A stretch of 64,000 nucleotides of DNA, from contig CABUWI010000001.1 in assembly GCA_902495245.1 (NCBI GenBank), forward strand, positions 372,001-436,000, written 5' to 3'. Shown one piece after another: positions 9,238-17,376 of this stretch. The notes beneath the pieces are model-generated. The model saw only the letters and a list, made by a program, of their open reading frames with translations, ran no database searches and was not told where the DNA came from. A program made the position numbers and the translations under genes. How positions within the stretch are numbered: position 1 is the stretch's first letter; each line of letters opens with the position of its first letter. This DNA comes from an uncultured Porphyromonadaceae bacterium (lineage in GTDB: Bacteria > Bacteroidota > Bacteroidia > Bacteroidales > Muribaculaceae).

Positions 9238-9320
9238 AAGTCTTTTAGAGTTTTTAGCATTTTTTATTATGGTGGTTGCAAGCAGACAAATTTGTCCACC
9301 TTGAATTGTCAGAGTTCTTC

Positions 9321-9854
9321 TCAGGGCTTGATTTCGTAGGCCGTAATGTCGCGCAGCTCGATTTCAAATCGCAGCGCCGAGAAGGGAGGAATCGACCCCA
9401 TGCCCGAGGCGCCGTAACCGGCGGTGTACGGCACGAGCACTTCGACCTTGTCGCCCACACGCATCTGTTCCATCGCTATGGCCCAGCCGTCAATCAGATT
9501 GCCGGGCGAAACCACGGCGAGACTGTCGGTGCGCAGATAGGAAGAGTCGAAAGGCGTGCCGTCATAGAGCCAGCCCTTGTACTTGACCTTACACTGCGAG
9601 GTGTAAAGCGGCGTGAGGTTTCCCTCGGTGGCCGCGCGGTCGTTGAGCCAGCGCATGTCGACATGAATTTTCTGATTCCAGTCAGGCACGAAGCGCGAAT
9701 ACTTGCCCGTCTGCACCTGCTCGTGCAGCCAGGCGTCGTTGGTGTCGCGCCATTCGGCATAGTCGTTCCATGTCTTTTCCTCTTTCGAGGTGCAGGCGGC
9801 GCCCAGCAGGGCCATGGCCCCCAATGCGCACAAGATGAATGACCCGGAGCGCAT
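9321..9854 (-). CDS. FKBP-type peptidyl-prolyl isomerase lipoprotein
   Basis: A 177-residue envelope protein with a signal ending in LLGAAC (Cys21 lipobox), followed by a helical linker and a C-terminal FKBP domain of about 90 residues. FKBP hallmarks are VKYKGWLYDGTPFDSSY, LIDGWAIAMEQMRVGDKVEVLVPYTAGYGASGMG (here split across residues of about 120-153) and the final strand LRFEIELRDI. It probably assists folding of outer-membrane or periplasmic proteins. Its start codon shares one base with the lemA stop, so both are translated from one message. Confidence 0.9.
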   Translation of the reverse strand: MRSGSFILCALGAMALLGAACTSKEEKTWNDYAEWRDTNDAWLHEQVQTGKYSRFVPDWNQKIHVDMRWLNDRAATEGNLTPLYTSQCKVKYKGWLYDGTPFDSSYLRTDSLAVVSPGNLIDGWAIAMEQMRVGDKVEVLVPYTAGYGASGMGSIPPFSALRFEIELRDITAYEIKP

Positions 9855-10444
9855 CAGAATGTAACTTTAGGAGCCGTTGCCGCACCTTCCTCGCTACGGA
9901 AGTAGGGTTTCTTGTCAAACCCGAAGAACGAAGCGAAGATATTGGTCGGGAACTTGGCTATCTGTGTGTTATATTCGCGGGCAACGACATTGTAGTCGCG
10001 GCGCGCCGTCTGAATGCGGTTTTCCGTGCCGGCAAGCTCGTCTTGAAAGCGCATGAAGTTTTCGTTGGCCTTCAGCTCGGGATAAGCCTCGCTGACGCTG
10101 AGCAGCGACTTCAGGGCGCCCGAGAGCTGGTTCTGGGCCTGAGTGTAGCGCGCCAGAGTCTCCTCGTTGAGGCTGTCGACGCTGAGACTGATGGTGCCTA
10201 CCTTTGCGCGGGCTTCGGTAACGGCCTGCAGGGTCTGCGACTCGTGCGAGGCATAGCCCTTGACCGTGGCCTCGAGGTTGGGAATGAGGTCGGCGCGGCG
10301 CTGATATTGCGTCTCGACGTTGGCCCATGCTTCCTCAACGCCGTTGAGGCCGGTAACCATCGAGTTATATTTGCTGCAGCCGGTGCCGCACAGCAAAGCC
10401 ACGGCGGCCAGCACAACAATCCATATAATTGCTGATTTTTTCAT
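9854..10444 (-). CDS. lemA: LemA family protein
   Basis: A 196-residue protein with one N-terminal hydrophobic segment (about 5-23) and a long helical domain with the LemA signatures LNGVEEAWANVETQYQRRAD, LIPNLEATVKGYA and ARRDYNVVAREYNTQIAKFP, ending in the aromatic FFGFDKKPYF. The function is unproven in this group; LemA proteins are membrane-anchored helical bundles often encoded beside TPM-domain proteins. Here the TPM protein lies 43 kb away (53686). A possible lipobox (LLCGTGC) at residues 17-23 suggests lipidation rather than a simple anchor. Confidence 0.88.
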   Translation of the reverse strand: MKKSAIIWIVVLAAVALLCGTGCSKYNSMVTGLNGVEEAWANVETQYQRRADLIPNLEATVKGYASHESQTLQAVTEARAKVGTISLSVDSLNEETLARYTQAQNQLSGALKSLLSVSEAYPELKANENFMRFQDELAGTENRIQTARRDYNVVAREYNTQIAKFPTNIFASFFGFDKKPYFRSEEGAATAPKVTF

Positions 10445-10459
10445 GTTAGGAAATTTGAT

Positions 10460-12004
10460 TTAGCTGAGTTTGCGCAGAAGCGAGTTGATGCTCACGCGGT
10501 CGTGAATGAGCTTGTGGAGGTCGTCGATGCTGACGCGCGTCTGCTCCATAGAGTCGCGCTCGCGCAGCGTAACGGTATTGTCCTCAAGCGTCTGATGGTC
10601 CACGGTGATGCAGAAAGGCGTGCCGATGGCGTCCTGACGGCGATAGCGCTTGCCGATGGAGTCTTTCTCGTCATAGTGGGTGGCGAAGTCAAACTTCAGC
10701 TCGTTGACGATTTCGCGGGCCTTGTCGGGCAGACCGTCTTTCTTGACGAGCGGCATGACGGCACACTTGACCGGAGCCAGCGGCGCGGGCAGGTGGAGCA
10801 CGACGCGCTTGTCGCCGCCCTCGAGCTGCTGCTCTTCATAGCTCGAGCAGAGCACCGAGAGGAACATGCGGTCAACGCCGATTGAGGTCTCGATTACATA
10901 GGGTGTGTAGCTCTCGTTGAGCTCGGGGTCGAAATATTTGATGTTCTTGCCCGAGAACTTCTCGTGCTGCGAAAGGTCGAAGTTTGTGCGCGAGTGAATG
11001 CCCTCAACCTCCTTGAAGCCGAAAGGCATCAGGAACTCGATGTCGGTTGCGGCGTTGGCATAGTGGGCCAGCTTCTCGTGGTCGTGATAACGATATTTCT
11101 CGTCGCCGAGGCCGAGCGCCTTGTGCCATTTCAGGCGGAATTCCTTCCATTTGGCAAACCATGTGAGCTCCTCGCCGGGACGTACAAAGAACTGCATCTC
11201 CATCTGCTCGAACTCGCGCATGCGGAAAATGAACTGGCGGGCAACGATTTCATTGCGGAACGCCTTGCCGATCTGCGCGATACCGAAGGGAATGCGCATG
11301 CGGCCGGTTTTCTGCACGTTGAGGAAGTTCACGAAGATGCCCTGAGCGGTTTCGGGACGCAGATACACGGTCATGGCGCCGTCGGCCGTCGAACCCATCT
11401 CCGTGCGGAACATCAGGTTGAACTGGCGCACTTCGGTCCAGTTGCGCGTGCCCGAGATGGGGCAGACGATTTCGCGGTCAATGATAATCTGACGCAACTC
11501 TTCGAGGTTGTTGTCGTTCATCGCTTTCGAGAAACGCTCGTGGAGCTGCTCGCGCTCGGCGGCAATCTGGGCCACACGCGGATTGGTCTGGCGGAACAGA
11601 GCCTCGTCGAAGCTGTCGCCGAAACGCTTGCGCGCCTTGGCCACTTCCTTTTCTATCTTGTCGTCAAGCTTGGCGATGTCATCTTCAATGAGCACGTCGG
11701 CGCGATAGCGCTTCTTGCTGTCGCGGTTGTCAATCAGAGGGTCGTTGAATGCGTCAACGTGGCCCGATGCTTTCCAGATGGTCGGGTGCATGAAGATGGC
11801 CGAGTCGATGCCGACGATGTTCTCGTGGAGCAGCGTCATGGCGTCCCACCAGTAGCGCTTGATGTTATTCTTGAGTTCTACGCCGTTCTGGCCGTAGTCG
11901 TAAACGGCCGAAAGGCCGTCATATATTTCGCTTGAAGGGAACACAAAGCCGTATTCCTTGGCGTGTGAAACGATTTTCTTAAAAACGTCGTCTTGTTGTG
12001 CCAT
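10460..12004 (-). CDS. glyS: Glycyl-tRNA synthetase, dimeric (alpha2) type
   Basis: Class II synthetase that charges tRNA-Gly. It has 514 residues with YLRPETAQGIFVNFLNV, the RNEIVARQFIFRMREFEQME motif 2 region and motif 3 IETSIGVDRMFLSVLC, followed by a HGTP anticodon-binding domain (about 400-510). The single-chain form (not the alpha2beta2 GlyQ/GlyS form) is usual in Bacteroidota. It lies 15 nt upstream of lemA and has its own promoter at 12042-12049, so glyS probably starts the lemA-FKBP transcript. Confidence 0.96.
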   Translation of the reverse strand: MAQQDDVFKKIVSHAKEYGFVFPSSEIYDGLSAVYDYGQNGVELKNNIKRYWWDAMTLLHENIVGIDSAIFMHPTIWKASGHVDAFNDPLIDNRDSKKRYRADVLIEDDIAKLDDKIEKEVAKARKRFGDSFDEALFRQTNPRVAQIAAEREQLHERFSKAMNDNNLEELRQIIIDREIVCPISGTRNWTEVRQFNLMFRTEMGSTADGAMTVYLRPETAQGIFVNFLNVQKTGRMRIPFGIAQIGKAFRNEIVARQFIFRMREFEQMEMQFFVRPGEELTWFAKWKEFRLKWHKALGLGDEKYRYHDHEKLAHYANAATDIEFLMPFGFKEVEGIHSRTNFDLSQHEKFSGKNIKYFDPELNESYTPYVIETSIGVDRMFLSVLCSSYEEQQLEGGDKRVVLHLPAPLAPVKCAVMPLVKKDGLPDKAREIVNELKFDFATHYDEKDSIGKRYRRQDAIGTPFCITVDHQTLEDNTVTLRERDSMEQTRVSIDDLHKLIHDRVSINSLLRKLS

Positions 12005-12041
12005 AATTGCTTAATTTCGGTTTAAGATTTCTTACAGACCG

Positions 12042-12049
12042 CAAATTTA
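12042..12049 (-). promoter_or_regulatory. -7 element upstream of glyS
   Basis: On the minus strand TAAATTTG followed by C lies 37 nt before the glyS ATG. No good -33 TTTG is seen at the expected distance, so the assignment rests on the -7 box alone. Confidence 0.5.
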
Positions 12050-12100
12050 CGCATTTTTTTTGACATTGCGCGATGTTATTCCCGGAAATCTGCGCAACGC

Positions 12101-12240
12101 CATGCCCGGCGAGGGCATGACAGGAAAATAGCCGTGGCGATGAGCGCAGCGAATCCCGCGGTTATCGGCACGACCAACCTACATCACGGTCGCGACCGCC
12201 CCCGAGCGCAAAGCGCGATGGGGCATGGGAGCGCCGTGAT
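12101..12240 (+). repeat. Left inverted flank of the RAYT element
   Basis: Inverted partner of 12762-12900. Aligned against the reverse complement of the right flank it keeps the order ATGCCCGG, GGAAA-TAGCCG, GCGATGAGCG, GCGAATCCCGCGG, GCGACCGCCCCCGAGCGC, GGGGCATG. Small differences include GCGCAAAGCGC here against GCGCGAAGCGC. Confidence 0.75.
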
Positions 12241-12265
12241 TCAACAATTTCCGGCAGAAAATTCG

Positions 12266-12273
12266 TATATTTG
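12266..12273 (+). promoter_or_regulatory. -7 element immediately before the transposase ATG
   Basis: TATATTTG followed by C ends only 5 nt before the ATG at 12279, so transcription would begin at or next to the start codon. No -33 match is visible. Confidence 0.4.
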
Positions 12274-12278
12274 CAGTC

Positions 12279-12740
12279 ATGAGATCGTTTTCGCAAATAT
12301 ACGTCATGGCCGTGTTCGGAGTGAAATATCGTCTTGGCCTTATAAATCCGCAGTGGGAGCATAAACTACACGCCGTCATCGGACAAGCATTGAAAGACAT
12401 GCCCGGCGTGATGCCCATTGAAATCGGAGGATTCAACGACCACGTGCACGTGCTATTCTCCACAACAGGGCGCGTCAGCGAAGAGCAGATTGTTGGCCGC
12501 ATAAAGCAGGAATCTACGCGCTGGGTCAACGCCAACCATCTCGTATGCGGACGGTTCGGTTGGCAAGACGGCAGCGGCCGGTTCAGCTATTCCAAAAGCC
12601 AGATAGACGCCGTGCGCGCCTATATCCGCAATCAGCACGAACATCACCGCCGCGTGTCATTCCGCGAAGAATATGAAAAATACTTGCGTGCACTCGGCGT
12701 TGACATAAACACGTTCGTACTTCCCGAAGATCCGGTCTGA
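12279..12740 (+). CDS. REP-associated / IS200-like Y1 tyrosine transposase
   Basis: A 153-residue single-domain HUH enzyme that cuts and rejoins single-stranded DNA at hairpins. The HUH motif is NDHVHVLF (His55 and His57). The nucleophile is probably Tyr115 in AVRAYIRNQHEHH, with Tyr104 as an alternative. The architecture MRSFSQIYVMAVFGVKYR at the start and FREEYEKYLRALG at the end is the usual Bacteroidota IS200-like/RAYT layout. All key residues are intact, so the protein could be active. No tnpB partner is present. The flanking inverted sequences are the likely substrates. Confidence 0.88.
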   Translation: MRSFSQIYVMAVFGVKYRLGLINPQWEHKLHAVIGQALKDMPGVMPIEIGGFNDHVHVLFSTTGRVSEEQIVGRIKQESTRWVNANHLVCGRFGWQDGSGRFSYSKSQIDAVRAYIRNQHEHHRRVSFREEYEKYLRALGVDINTFVLPEDPV

Positions 12741-12761
12741 AAAATCACTAAGAATCGAAAT

Positions 12762-12900
12762 TACGGTGCTCTCATGCCCCGTCGCGCTTCGCGCTCGGGG
12801 GCGGTCGCAACCGTAAAAATATGTGGTGCCCGATTTTATCCGCGGGATTCGCTATCGCTCATCGCCGCGGCTACTTTCCTTGCATACCCTCCGGGCATGC
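12762..12900 (-). repeat. Right inverted flank of the RAYT element
   Basis: Reverse-complement partner of 12101-12240. It lies 21 nt after the transposase stop and ends 13 nt before the umuC stop codon at 12913. It contains the palindromic core CCCCGTCGCGCTTCGCGC followed by TCGGGG. Confidence 0.75.
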
Positions 12901-12912
12901 GGGCACGCGGAA

Positions 12913-14178
12913 TCAGACGCGGACGGTGATGATGTCGTCGAGGCGCTGGGTGAAGAGGCGTGAGGCATGCTCGCGGCGCGTCATGGCCGTGAGGCCGCTG
13001 CCGGTCGATGCGGGACGCATGATGTTGCCGCCGACGGTCATTGAGTTTATGCGGTCCATCGCCTCCATGAGCCGGCGTCGGCGCTCGTTCTCAACCGGGT
13101 CGGCAAACAGCGAATGCACGGCGGCATCGGCCGGAACACAATGCGTAACCGTTACGCCGGCTTTTTTGAAACCGTAGCCTTTGCGATAGACACGCGCCAG
13201 CGCCTGTTGTGCCGCCCTCACAATCATGGCCGTGTCGGCCGTAGGGTCTTCAAGCCGCAACTCATACGCATTATAATATTGCGGCTGCGACGTGTGGAAC
13301 CGGTTGGTGGCCATATAGACCTCGACCGCTTCGGCCAGCAAACCCTTTGACCGCAATCTGCGCGCCACAGTGGCCGCATATGAGGCTACGGCATTGCGAA
13401 GCGTTTCTTCATCGTAAACATCGGCCTGAAACGACGTGGAGCAGGTAAGCGTTTTGCGCTGCGGAGGCACAATCTCGCTGTCTATGCAGGCCTCGCCGTT
13501 GAGTTCGCGCCACATTCTGACCCCGACAATGCCGAAAAGGTCGCTGACATGGTCGCGGCTCATGCGGGCGAGGTCAAGAGCGGTCTCCACCCTGCAGCGC
13601 CGCAGTTTCGGGGCATTGCGACGGCCGACGCCCCACACATCTTCTACCGGCGTCAGACTCATGGCCTTTTCAGCTTTTTCGGCCGAGTCTATCACGCAAG
13701 CGCCCCTGTATGCCGGATATTTTTTGGCGAATCTGACGGCAATCTTGGCCAAGGTCTTGGTCGTAGCAAACCCGATAGAGACCGGAATGCCGATGTTGCG
13801 CGCCACCGTGTGCCGCACATAGCGTCCAAAGTCGTCAAGAGCCCCGATATTGTCGGCGACATAGAAAAACGCCTCGTCGATGGAATATATCTCAAGTTCG
13901 TCGCAGAAATAGCGAAGAGTGGACATTACGCGCGCCGACATGTCGCCATAAAGCCTGTGATTGCCCGAAAAGACGTAGACGCCCTGCGCGTCGGCCTGAG
14001 CACGTATCTTGAAGTATGGGTCGCCGCGCTTGAAGCCGAGCTGCTTGGCTTCGTTGCTCAGCGCAACCGCACAACCGTCGTTGTTGCTGAGCACGATGAC
14101 TGGACGCCCCAGGAGTTCGGGACGGAACACGCGCTCGCACGACACGAAAAAGTTGTTGCAGTCGGCAAGGCCGATCAT
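12913..14178 (-). CDS. umuC: Y-family DNA polymerase V catalytic subunit UmuC-like
   Basis: Translesion polymerase subunit that acts with processed UmuD. It has 421 residues, with the catalytic N-terminal motif LADCNNFFVSCERVF (Asp6) and YSIDEAFFYV carrying the second acidic pair. The thumb helix-hairpin-helix GVGRRNAPKLRR is followed by a little-finger domain and the C-terminal DUF4113-like tail (AMDRINSMTVGGNIMRPAS, about 365-383). It overlaps umuD by 4 nt, the normal operon. Its 3' end abuts the RAYT element without being interrupted. Confidence 0.94.
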   Translation of the reverse strand: MIGLADCNNFFVSCERVFRPELLGRPVIVLSNNDGCAVALSNEAKQLGFKRGDPYFKIRAQADAQGVYVFSGNHRLYGDMSARVMSTLRYFCDELEIYSIDEAFFYVADNIGALDDFGRYVRHTVARNIGIPVSIGFATTKTLAKIAVRFAKKYPAYRGACVIDSAEKAEKAMSLTPVEDVWGVGRRNAPKLRRCRVETALDLARMSRDHVSDLFGIVGVRMWRELNGEACIDSEIVPPQRKTLTCSTSFQADVYDEETLRNAVASYAATVARRLRSKGLLAEAVEVYMATNRFHTSQPQYYNAYELRLEDPTADTAMIVRAAQQALARVYRKGYGFKKAGVTVTHCVPADAAVHSLFADPVENERRRRLMEAMDRINSMTVGGNIMRPASTGSGLTAMTRREHASRLFTQRLDDIITVRV

Positions 14179-14618
14179 CTTGACCTCCGGCGGTTCGACT
14201 TGATGGTGTAGAGCACGACACCCCAGACCATGAACTCATTGTCGGGCGTAACCTCGATAGGCTTGTAGGCGCTGTTTGACGGCATCAGATATAACCGGCG
14301 GGTGCGTCGGTCAATCTTTATGCGCTTGAGCGTGAAATCGCCGTCGAGACAGCACACGGCCAGGTCGCCGTCTTCCGGCTCGATTGACTTGTCGATGACC
14401 AGAATGTCGCCCTCGGTGATGCCCTCGCCGCTCATCGAGTCGCCCACCACGCGCCCGTAGAACGTCGACGCGGGGTGGCGAATCAGGTCGCGGTTAAGGT
14501 CGATGGTTTCGCCGACATAATCCTGCGCCGGACTCGGAAAACCGGCGCGAATGCCCGCGTCGGCATACTCGAGCTCGAGCTGAGAATCAGTGTCAGCCTT
14601 GAAAATCTGTAGTTCCAT
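14175..14618 (-). CDS. umuD: UmuD-like S24 self-cleaving protein
   Basis: A 147-residue LexA/UmuD-type protease. The catalytic Ser61 sits in GRVVGDSMSGEGI and Lys98 in GDFTLKRIKID. The Ala25-Gly26 bond in AGIRAGFPSPA corresponds to the cleaved bond of E. coli UmuD. There is no DNA-binding helix-turn-helix, so it is not LexA. It is translated together with umuC to form a mutagenic polymerase during DNA damage. The start codon lies 4 nt behind a -7 promoter box, suggesting a leaderless message. Confidence 0.93.
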   Translation of the reverse strand: MELQIFKADTDSQLELEYADAGIRAGFPSPAQDYVGETIDLNRDLIRHPASTFYGRVVGDSMSGEGITEGDILVIDKSIEPEDGDLAVCCLDGDFTLKRIKIDRRTRRLYLMPSNSAYKPIEVTPDNEFMVWGVVLYTIKSNRRRSR

Positions 14619-14622
14619 AGTG

Positions 14623-14630
14623 CAAATTTA
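14623..14630 (-). promoter_or_regulatory. -7 element of umuDC
   Basis: On the minus strand TAAATTTG-CACT-ATG: the -7 box ends 4 nt before the umuD ATG. A -33 TTTG lies at 14653-14656, spaced 22 nt, slightly longer than usual. Confidence 0.55.
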
Positions 14631-14659
14631 CGCTTTTTTCAAAAATTTTCATCAAAATG

Positions 14660-14691
14660 TTTGGAGGATTAAAAAATTCGCCATACCTTTG
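14660..14691 (+). promoter_or_regulatory. Promoter of the ABC/MacAB exporter operon
   Basis: TTTG at 14660-14663, exactly 20 nt, then TACCTTTG at 14684-14691 followed by C: a complete Bacteroidota promoter. The leader to the ATG at 14717 is about 20 nt. It is divergent from umuDC, with the two -33 regions nearly touching. Confidence 0.8.
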
Positions 14692-14716
14692 CAGTGTCTT
14701 AGTAAACTATTACACT

Positions 14717-15550
14717 ATGCTAACAGTACAACACCTCACGTACAGCTACCCCGGCAACAGTGTGCCGGTCATAGCCAACCTGTCGCTCGAGTTCGCTCCG
14801 GGCAAAATCTACGGACTGCTCGGCGCCAACGGCACGGGCAAATCCACCCTGCTCTATCTGATGTCCGGACTGCTCAAGCCGGCCTACGGCACAGCCCGCT
14901 ACAACGATGTCGACACCTTTCGCCGGCTGCCGTCGGTGCTGTCCGACATGTTCATCGTGGCCGAAGAGTTCCAGATGCCGGCAATCAAGCTCGGCGATTT
15001 CGTCATGCAAAACGCGCCTTTCTATCCCAACTTCTCGAAGGAGAAGCTCGAGACCTATCTGAGCCACTTCCGCCTGACACCCGACATTCACCTCGGGCGC
15101 CTGTCGATGGGCCAGCGCAAAAAGGCGTTCATTGCGTTCGCCCTGGCGTGCAACACGTCGGTGGTGCTGATGGACGAGCCGACCAACGGCCTCGACATTC
15201 CGGGCAAGTCGGAGTTTCGCCGCGCAATTGTCGACGCCATGTCCGACAACCGCACCATCATCATCTCCACCCACCAGGTGCGCGACCTTGACCGCGTGCT
15301 CGACCACGTCGTGATGATCAACCGCGACGGCGTGGTGCTCGACGCCGCCATGGCCAAGGTGCAGGAGGCGTTCCAGTTCATCTTCACCACGAGTCCGGCC
15401 GAAGTGAGCGGCGCCGTGTGGTGCGAACCCACCGCCGGCGGCTATAACATTATCCGCCCGCGCCTCGAAGGCATGGAAGAGACCGACGTCAACCTCGAGA
15501 GCCTGTTTGAATTCGCATATACCAACCCTTTGATGATTAACCTGAAATGA
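14717..15550 (+). CDS. ABC transporter ATP-binding protein
   Basis: A 277-residue cytoplasmic ATPase of an ABC-2-type exporter. Walker A is GLLGANGTGKSTLLY (about 37-51), the signature LSMGQRKKAF, Walker B VVLMDEPTNGLD, and the H-loop STHQVRDLD. The start MLTVQHLTYSYPG is preferred: the in-frame ATG at 14657 precedes the promoter -7 box and would be untranscribed. It overlaps the permease by 4 nt. With the permease and the GntR regulator it resembles YtrA-type regulated exporters of Gram-positive bacteria. The substrate is unknown. Confidence 0.92.
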   Translation: MLTVQHLTYSYPGNSVPVIANLSLEFAPGKIYGLLGANGTGKSTLLYLMSGLLKPAYGTARYNDVDTFRRLPSVLSDMFIVAEEFQMPAIKLGDFVMQNAPFYPNFSKEKLETYLSHFRLTPDIHLGRLSMGQRKKAFIAFALACNTSVVLMDEPTNGLDIPGKSEFRRAIVDAMSDNRTIIISTHQVRDLDRVLDHVVMINRDGVVLDAAMAKVQEAFQFIFTTSPAEVSGAVWCEPTAGGYNIIRPRLEGMEETDVNLESLFEFAYTNPLMINLK

Positions 15551-16359
15551 AAACCATAGACCAATCGCGCGACTCATTCAGCTTTGCGCGCCTGCAGGCG
15601 CTGACACGCCGCTATTTCGTGGAAAACCGCCGCGCCATGCTCACGGGCGCACTCTGCACCATAGGCGTCCTTGCGCTCATCGGCATTCTCGTCGGTCGCT
15701 ACACCGACGACCCCACCGACTCGGTCAGCTCAGCCGCCGTTTATGGCGTTATCGCCTTCTATCTGTTCCCGCTGTTTGCGTGCATCACGGGCTCGCTGAC
15801 CTTCGGCCCGTTCAAGTCAAAGACCGGACGCATTCACGCCATGATGCTGCCGGCCACGAAGTCCGAGAAATTCGTGATGCTCACGTTCATCTACACCGTT
15901 CTCGCCGACCTTATTTACATTATCGGCTATTTTATCGGCGAACTGCTGCGTGCGCTGCTCTCGTCTGGCCCGATTTTGTGGAACGCACCCCTGATCTCTG
16001 ACGTGTGGGATATGTTTGCCGCCGAGCCCGGCGAGGCGACACTCGCCGTGGCCGGTGTGGTGCTTCTGATTCTGTCGCATCAGGCAATCTACACTCTGGG
16101 CAGTTCGCTCTGGCCCAGGCTCTCGTTCATCAAGACCTTCGGCGCCCTATTCGTGCTGCAATTCGCCGGCGCGTTCCTGATTCCGGTTATCGGCATGACC
16201 GACCTTATCGACTTGCTTGAAAAGATGTTCACAAACACTTCGGTTACCATGCTCATCTTCTGGGCCGAAATCGTATGGCTGATTGTCGTAGCCGCCCTCT
16301 ACACCGGCGCATGGCTCCGCTTCCGCCATCTGCAGGTTGTTCAACGCTTACTTAACTGA
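15547..16359 (+). CDS. ABC-2-type transporter permease
   Basis: A 270-residue integral membrane protein with about six hydrophobic segments (near 31-50, 60-85, 109-133, 163-182, 193-215 and 232-257) and no signal peptide. The context (ATPase before, GntR regulator after, coupled by overlap) identifies it as the membrane half of an ABC exporter. The motif MMLPATKSEKFVML in the loop after TM2 is common in Bacteroidota permeases of this sort. The substrate is unknown. Confidence 0.82.
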   Translation: MKTIDQSRDSFSFARLQALTRRYFVENRRAMLTGALCTIGVLALIGILVGRYTDDPTDSVSSAAVYGVIAFYLFPLFACITGSLTFGPFKSKTGRIHAMMLPATKSEKFVMLTFIYTVLADLIYIIGYFIGELLRALLSSGPILWNAPLISDVWDMFAAEPGEATLAVAGVVLLILSHQAIYTLGSSLWPRLSFIKTFGALFVLQFAGAFLIPVIGMTDLIDLLEKMFTNTSVTMLIFWAEIVWLIVVAALYTGAWLRFRHLQVVQRLLN

Positions 16360-16360
16360 C

Positions 16361-16717
16361 ATGACCAACAAACCTCTATATCAACAAATCGCCGACAGCC
16401 TGATGGACGACATTCTCGCCGGGCGCTATCCCGCCGACAGCCGCATGCCGTCGGTGCGCGAAACGGCCGCGGCGGCCCAGGTGAACGTCAACACGGCCAT
16501 GCGCACCTACGAGCAGCTTGAACGCGACGGCATCATCTACAACCGCCGCGGCATAGGCTACTTCGCAGCGGCCGAGGCCACGGCCCACATCATGAAGCGC
16601 CGTCAGGAGGAGTTCTTCTCCGGGCAGATGGACTACTTTTTCAGCCGCCTCGCCCAACTGGGCATGACTCCCGACGAACTGCGCCAACGCTACGAATCAT
16701 ATCTAACCCGGCTATGA
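16361..16717 (+). CDS. GntR-family regulator, YtrA-like small type
   Basis: A 118-residue regulator with an N-terminal winged helix (PLYQQIADSLMDDILAGRYP, then SRMPSVRETAAAAQVNVNTA, then YEQLERDGIIYNRRGIGYF) and only a short helical tail (about 75-118) in place of a ligand-binding domain, as in the YtrA subfamily. The start ATG at 16361 is preferred; an earlier in-frame ATG at 16337 lies inside the permease gene. It probably represses the operon it sits in. Unusually it is in the middle of the operon, between two separate export systems, and could coordinate both. Confidence 0.88.
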   Translation: MTNKPLYQQIADSLMDDILAGRYPADSRMPSVRETAAAAQVNVNTAMRTYEQLERDGIIYNRRGIGYFAAAEATAHIMKRRQEEFFSGQMDYFFSRLAQLGMTPDELRQRYESYLTRL

Positions 16718-17376
16718 TTACCCTCAAAGACGTCAACAAGACATATTTCGGCGCCGTGCCGCTCCACGTGCTCCGCGACATCAACCTCCACATCGACCGC
16801 GGCGAGCTGGTGTCGATTATGGGCGCGTCGGGCAGCGGCAAGTCTACACTGCTCAATATTCTCGGCATTCTTGACAATTACGATTCGGGCGAGTATCATC
16901 TTGACGGCGTGCTCATCAAGAATCTGAGCGAGAACCGCGCCGCCGAGCTGCGCAACCGCATGATCGGGTTCGTGTTCCAGTCGTTCAACCTAATCAGCTA
17001 TAAAGACGCGCTCGACAACGTGGCCCTGCCGCTGTTCTATCAGGGCGTGGGCCGCAAAAAGCGCCGCATGCTCGCAATGGAACAGCTTGAGCGCCTCGGA
17101 CTGGCCGACCGCGCCCACCACCTGCCCGGCGAGCTGAGCGGCGGCCAGAAGCAGCGCGTGGCCCTTGCGCGAGCCCTCATCACCAACCCGAGCATCATTC
17201 TGGCCGACGAGCCCACGGGCGCCCTCGACAGCAAGACCTCGCGCGAGGTGATGCAGATTTTCCGCGAGCTGAACGCCGACCGCGGCATGACCATTGTCAT
17301 CGTAACCCACGACCCCGGCGTCGGCGAGCAGACCAACCGCATCATTCGCATTTCAGACGGACAGATAAAATGTTAG
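16714..17376 (+). CDS. MacB/LolD-like ABC transporter ATPase
   Basis: A 220-residue stand-alone ATPase of the MacB/LolD class. Walker A is MGASGSGKSTLLN, then the Q-loop FVFQSFNLI, signature LSGGQKQRVALARAL, Walker B IILADEPTGALD and H-loop IVTHD. It drives the two FtsX/MacB-type permeases that follow. The start overlaps the GntR stop by 4 nt and its 3' end overlaps the next gene by 7 nt, so this module is coupled to the regulator. Confidence 0.93.
   Translation: MITLKDVNKTYFGAVPLHVLRDINLHIDRGELVSIMGASGSGKSTLLNILGILDNYDSGEYHLDGVLIKNLSENRAAELRNRMIGFVFQSFNLISYKDALDNVALPLFYQGVGRKKRRMLAMEQLERLGLADRAHHLPGELSGGQKQRVALARALITNPSIILADEPTGALDSKTSREVMQIFRELNADRGMTIVIVTHDPGVGEQTNRIIRISDGQIKC

Larger units (their letters stand above)
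12101..12900 (+). mobile_element. REP-associated tyrosine transposase element with long inverted flanks
   Basis: An 800-bp unit: a Y1 transposase gene (12279-12740) bracketed by two roughly 140-bp sequences in inverted orientation (12101-12240 and 12762-12900). The flanks match at roughly 75-80% by eye and include the shared blocks GCGACCGCCCCCGAGCGC, GCGATGAGCG and GCGAATCCCGCGG. Within each flank a short hairpin (GCGC/GCGC closed by CCCC/GGGG) resembles a REP palindrome. The unit sits between glyS and umuC and disrupts no recognisable gene. Confidence 0.7.

Noticed and set aside
7888..9339. Plus-strand 483-codon open frame opposite metK and trmD
   Set aside because: Antisense shadow: the opposite strand encodes unmistakable MetK and TrmD, and the plus-strand product has no recognisable motifs. 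High-GC codon bias keeps antisense frames open.
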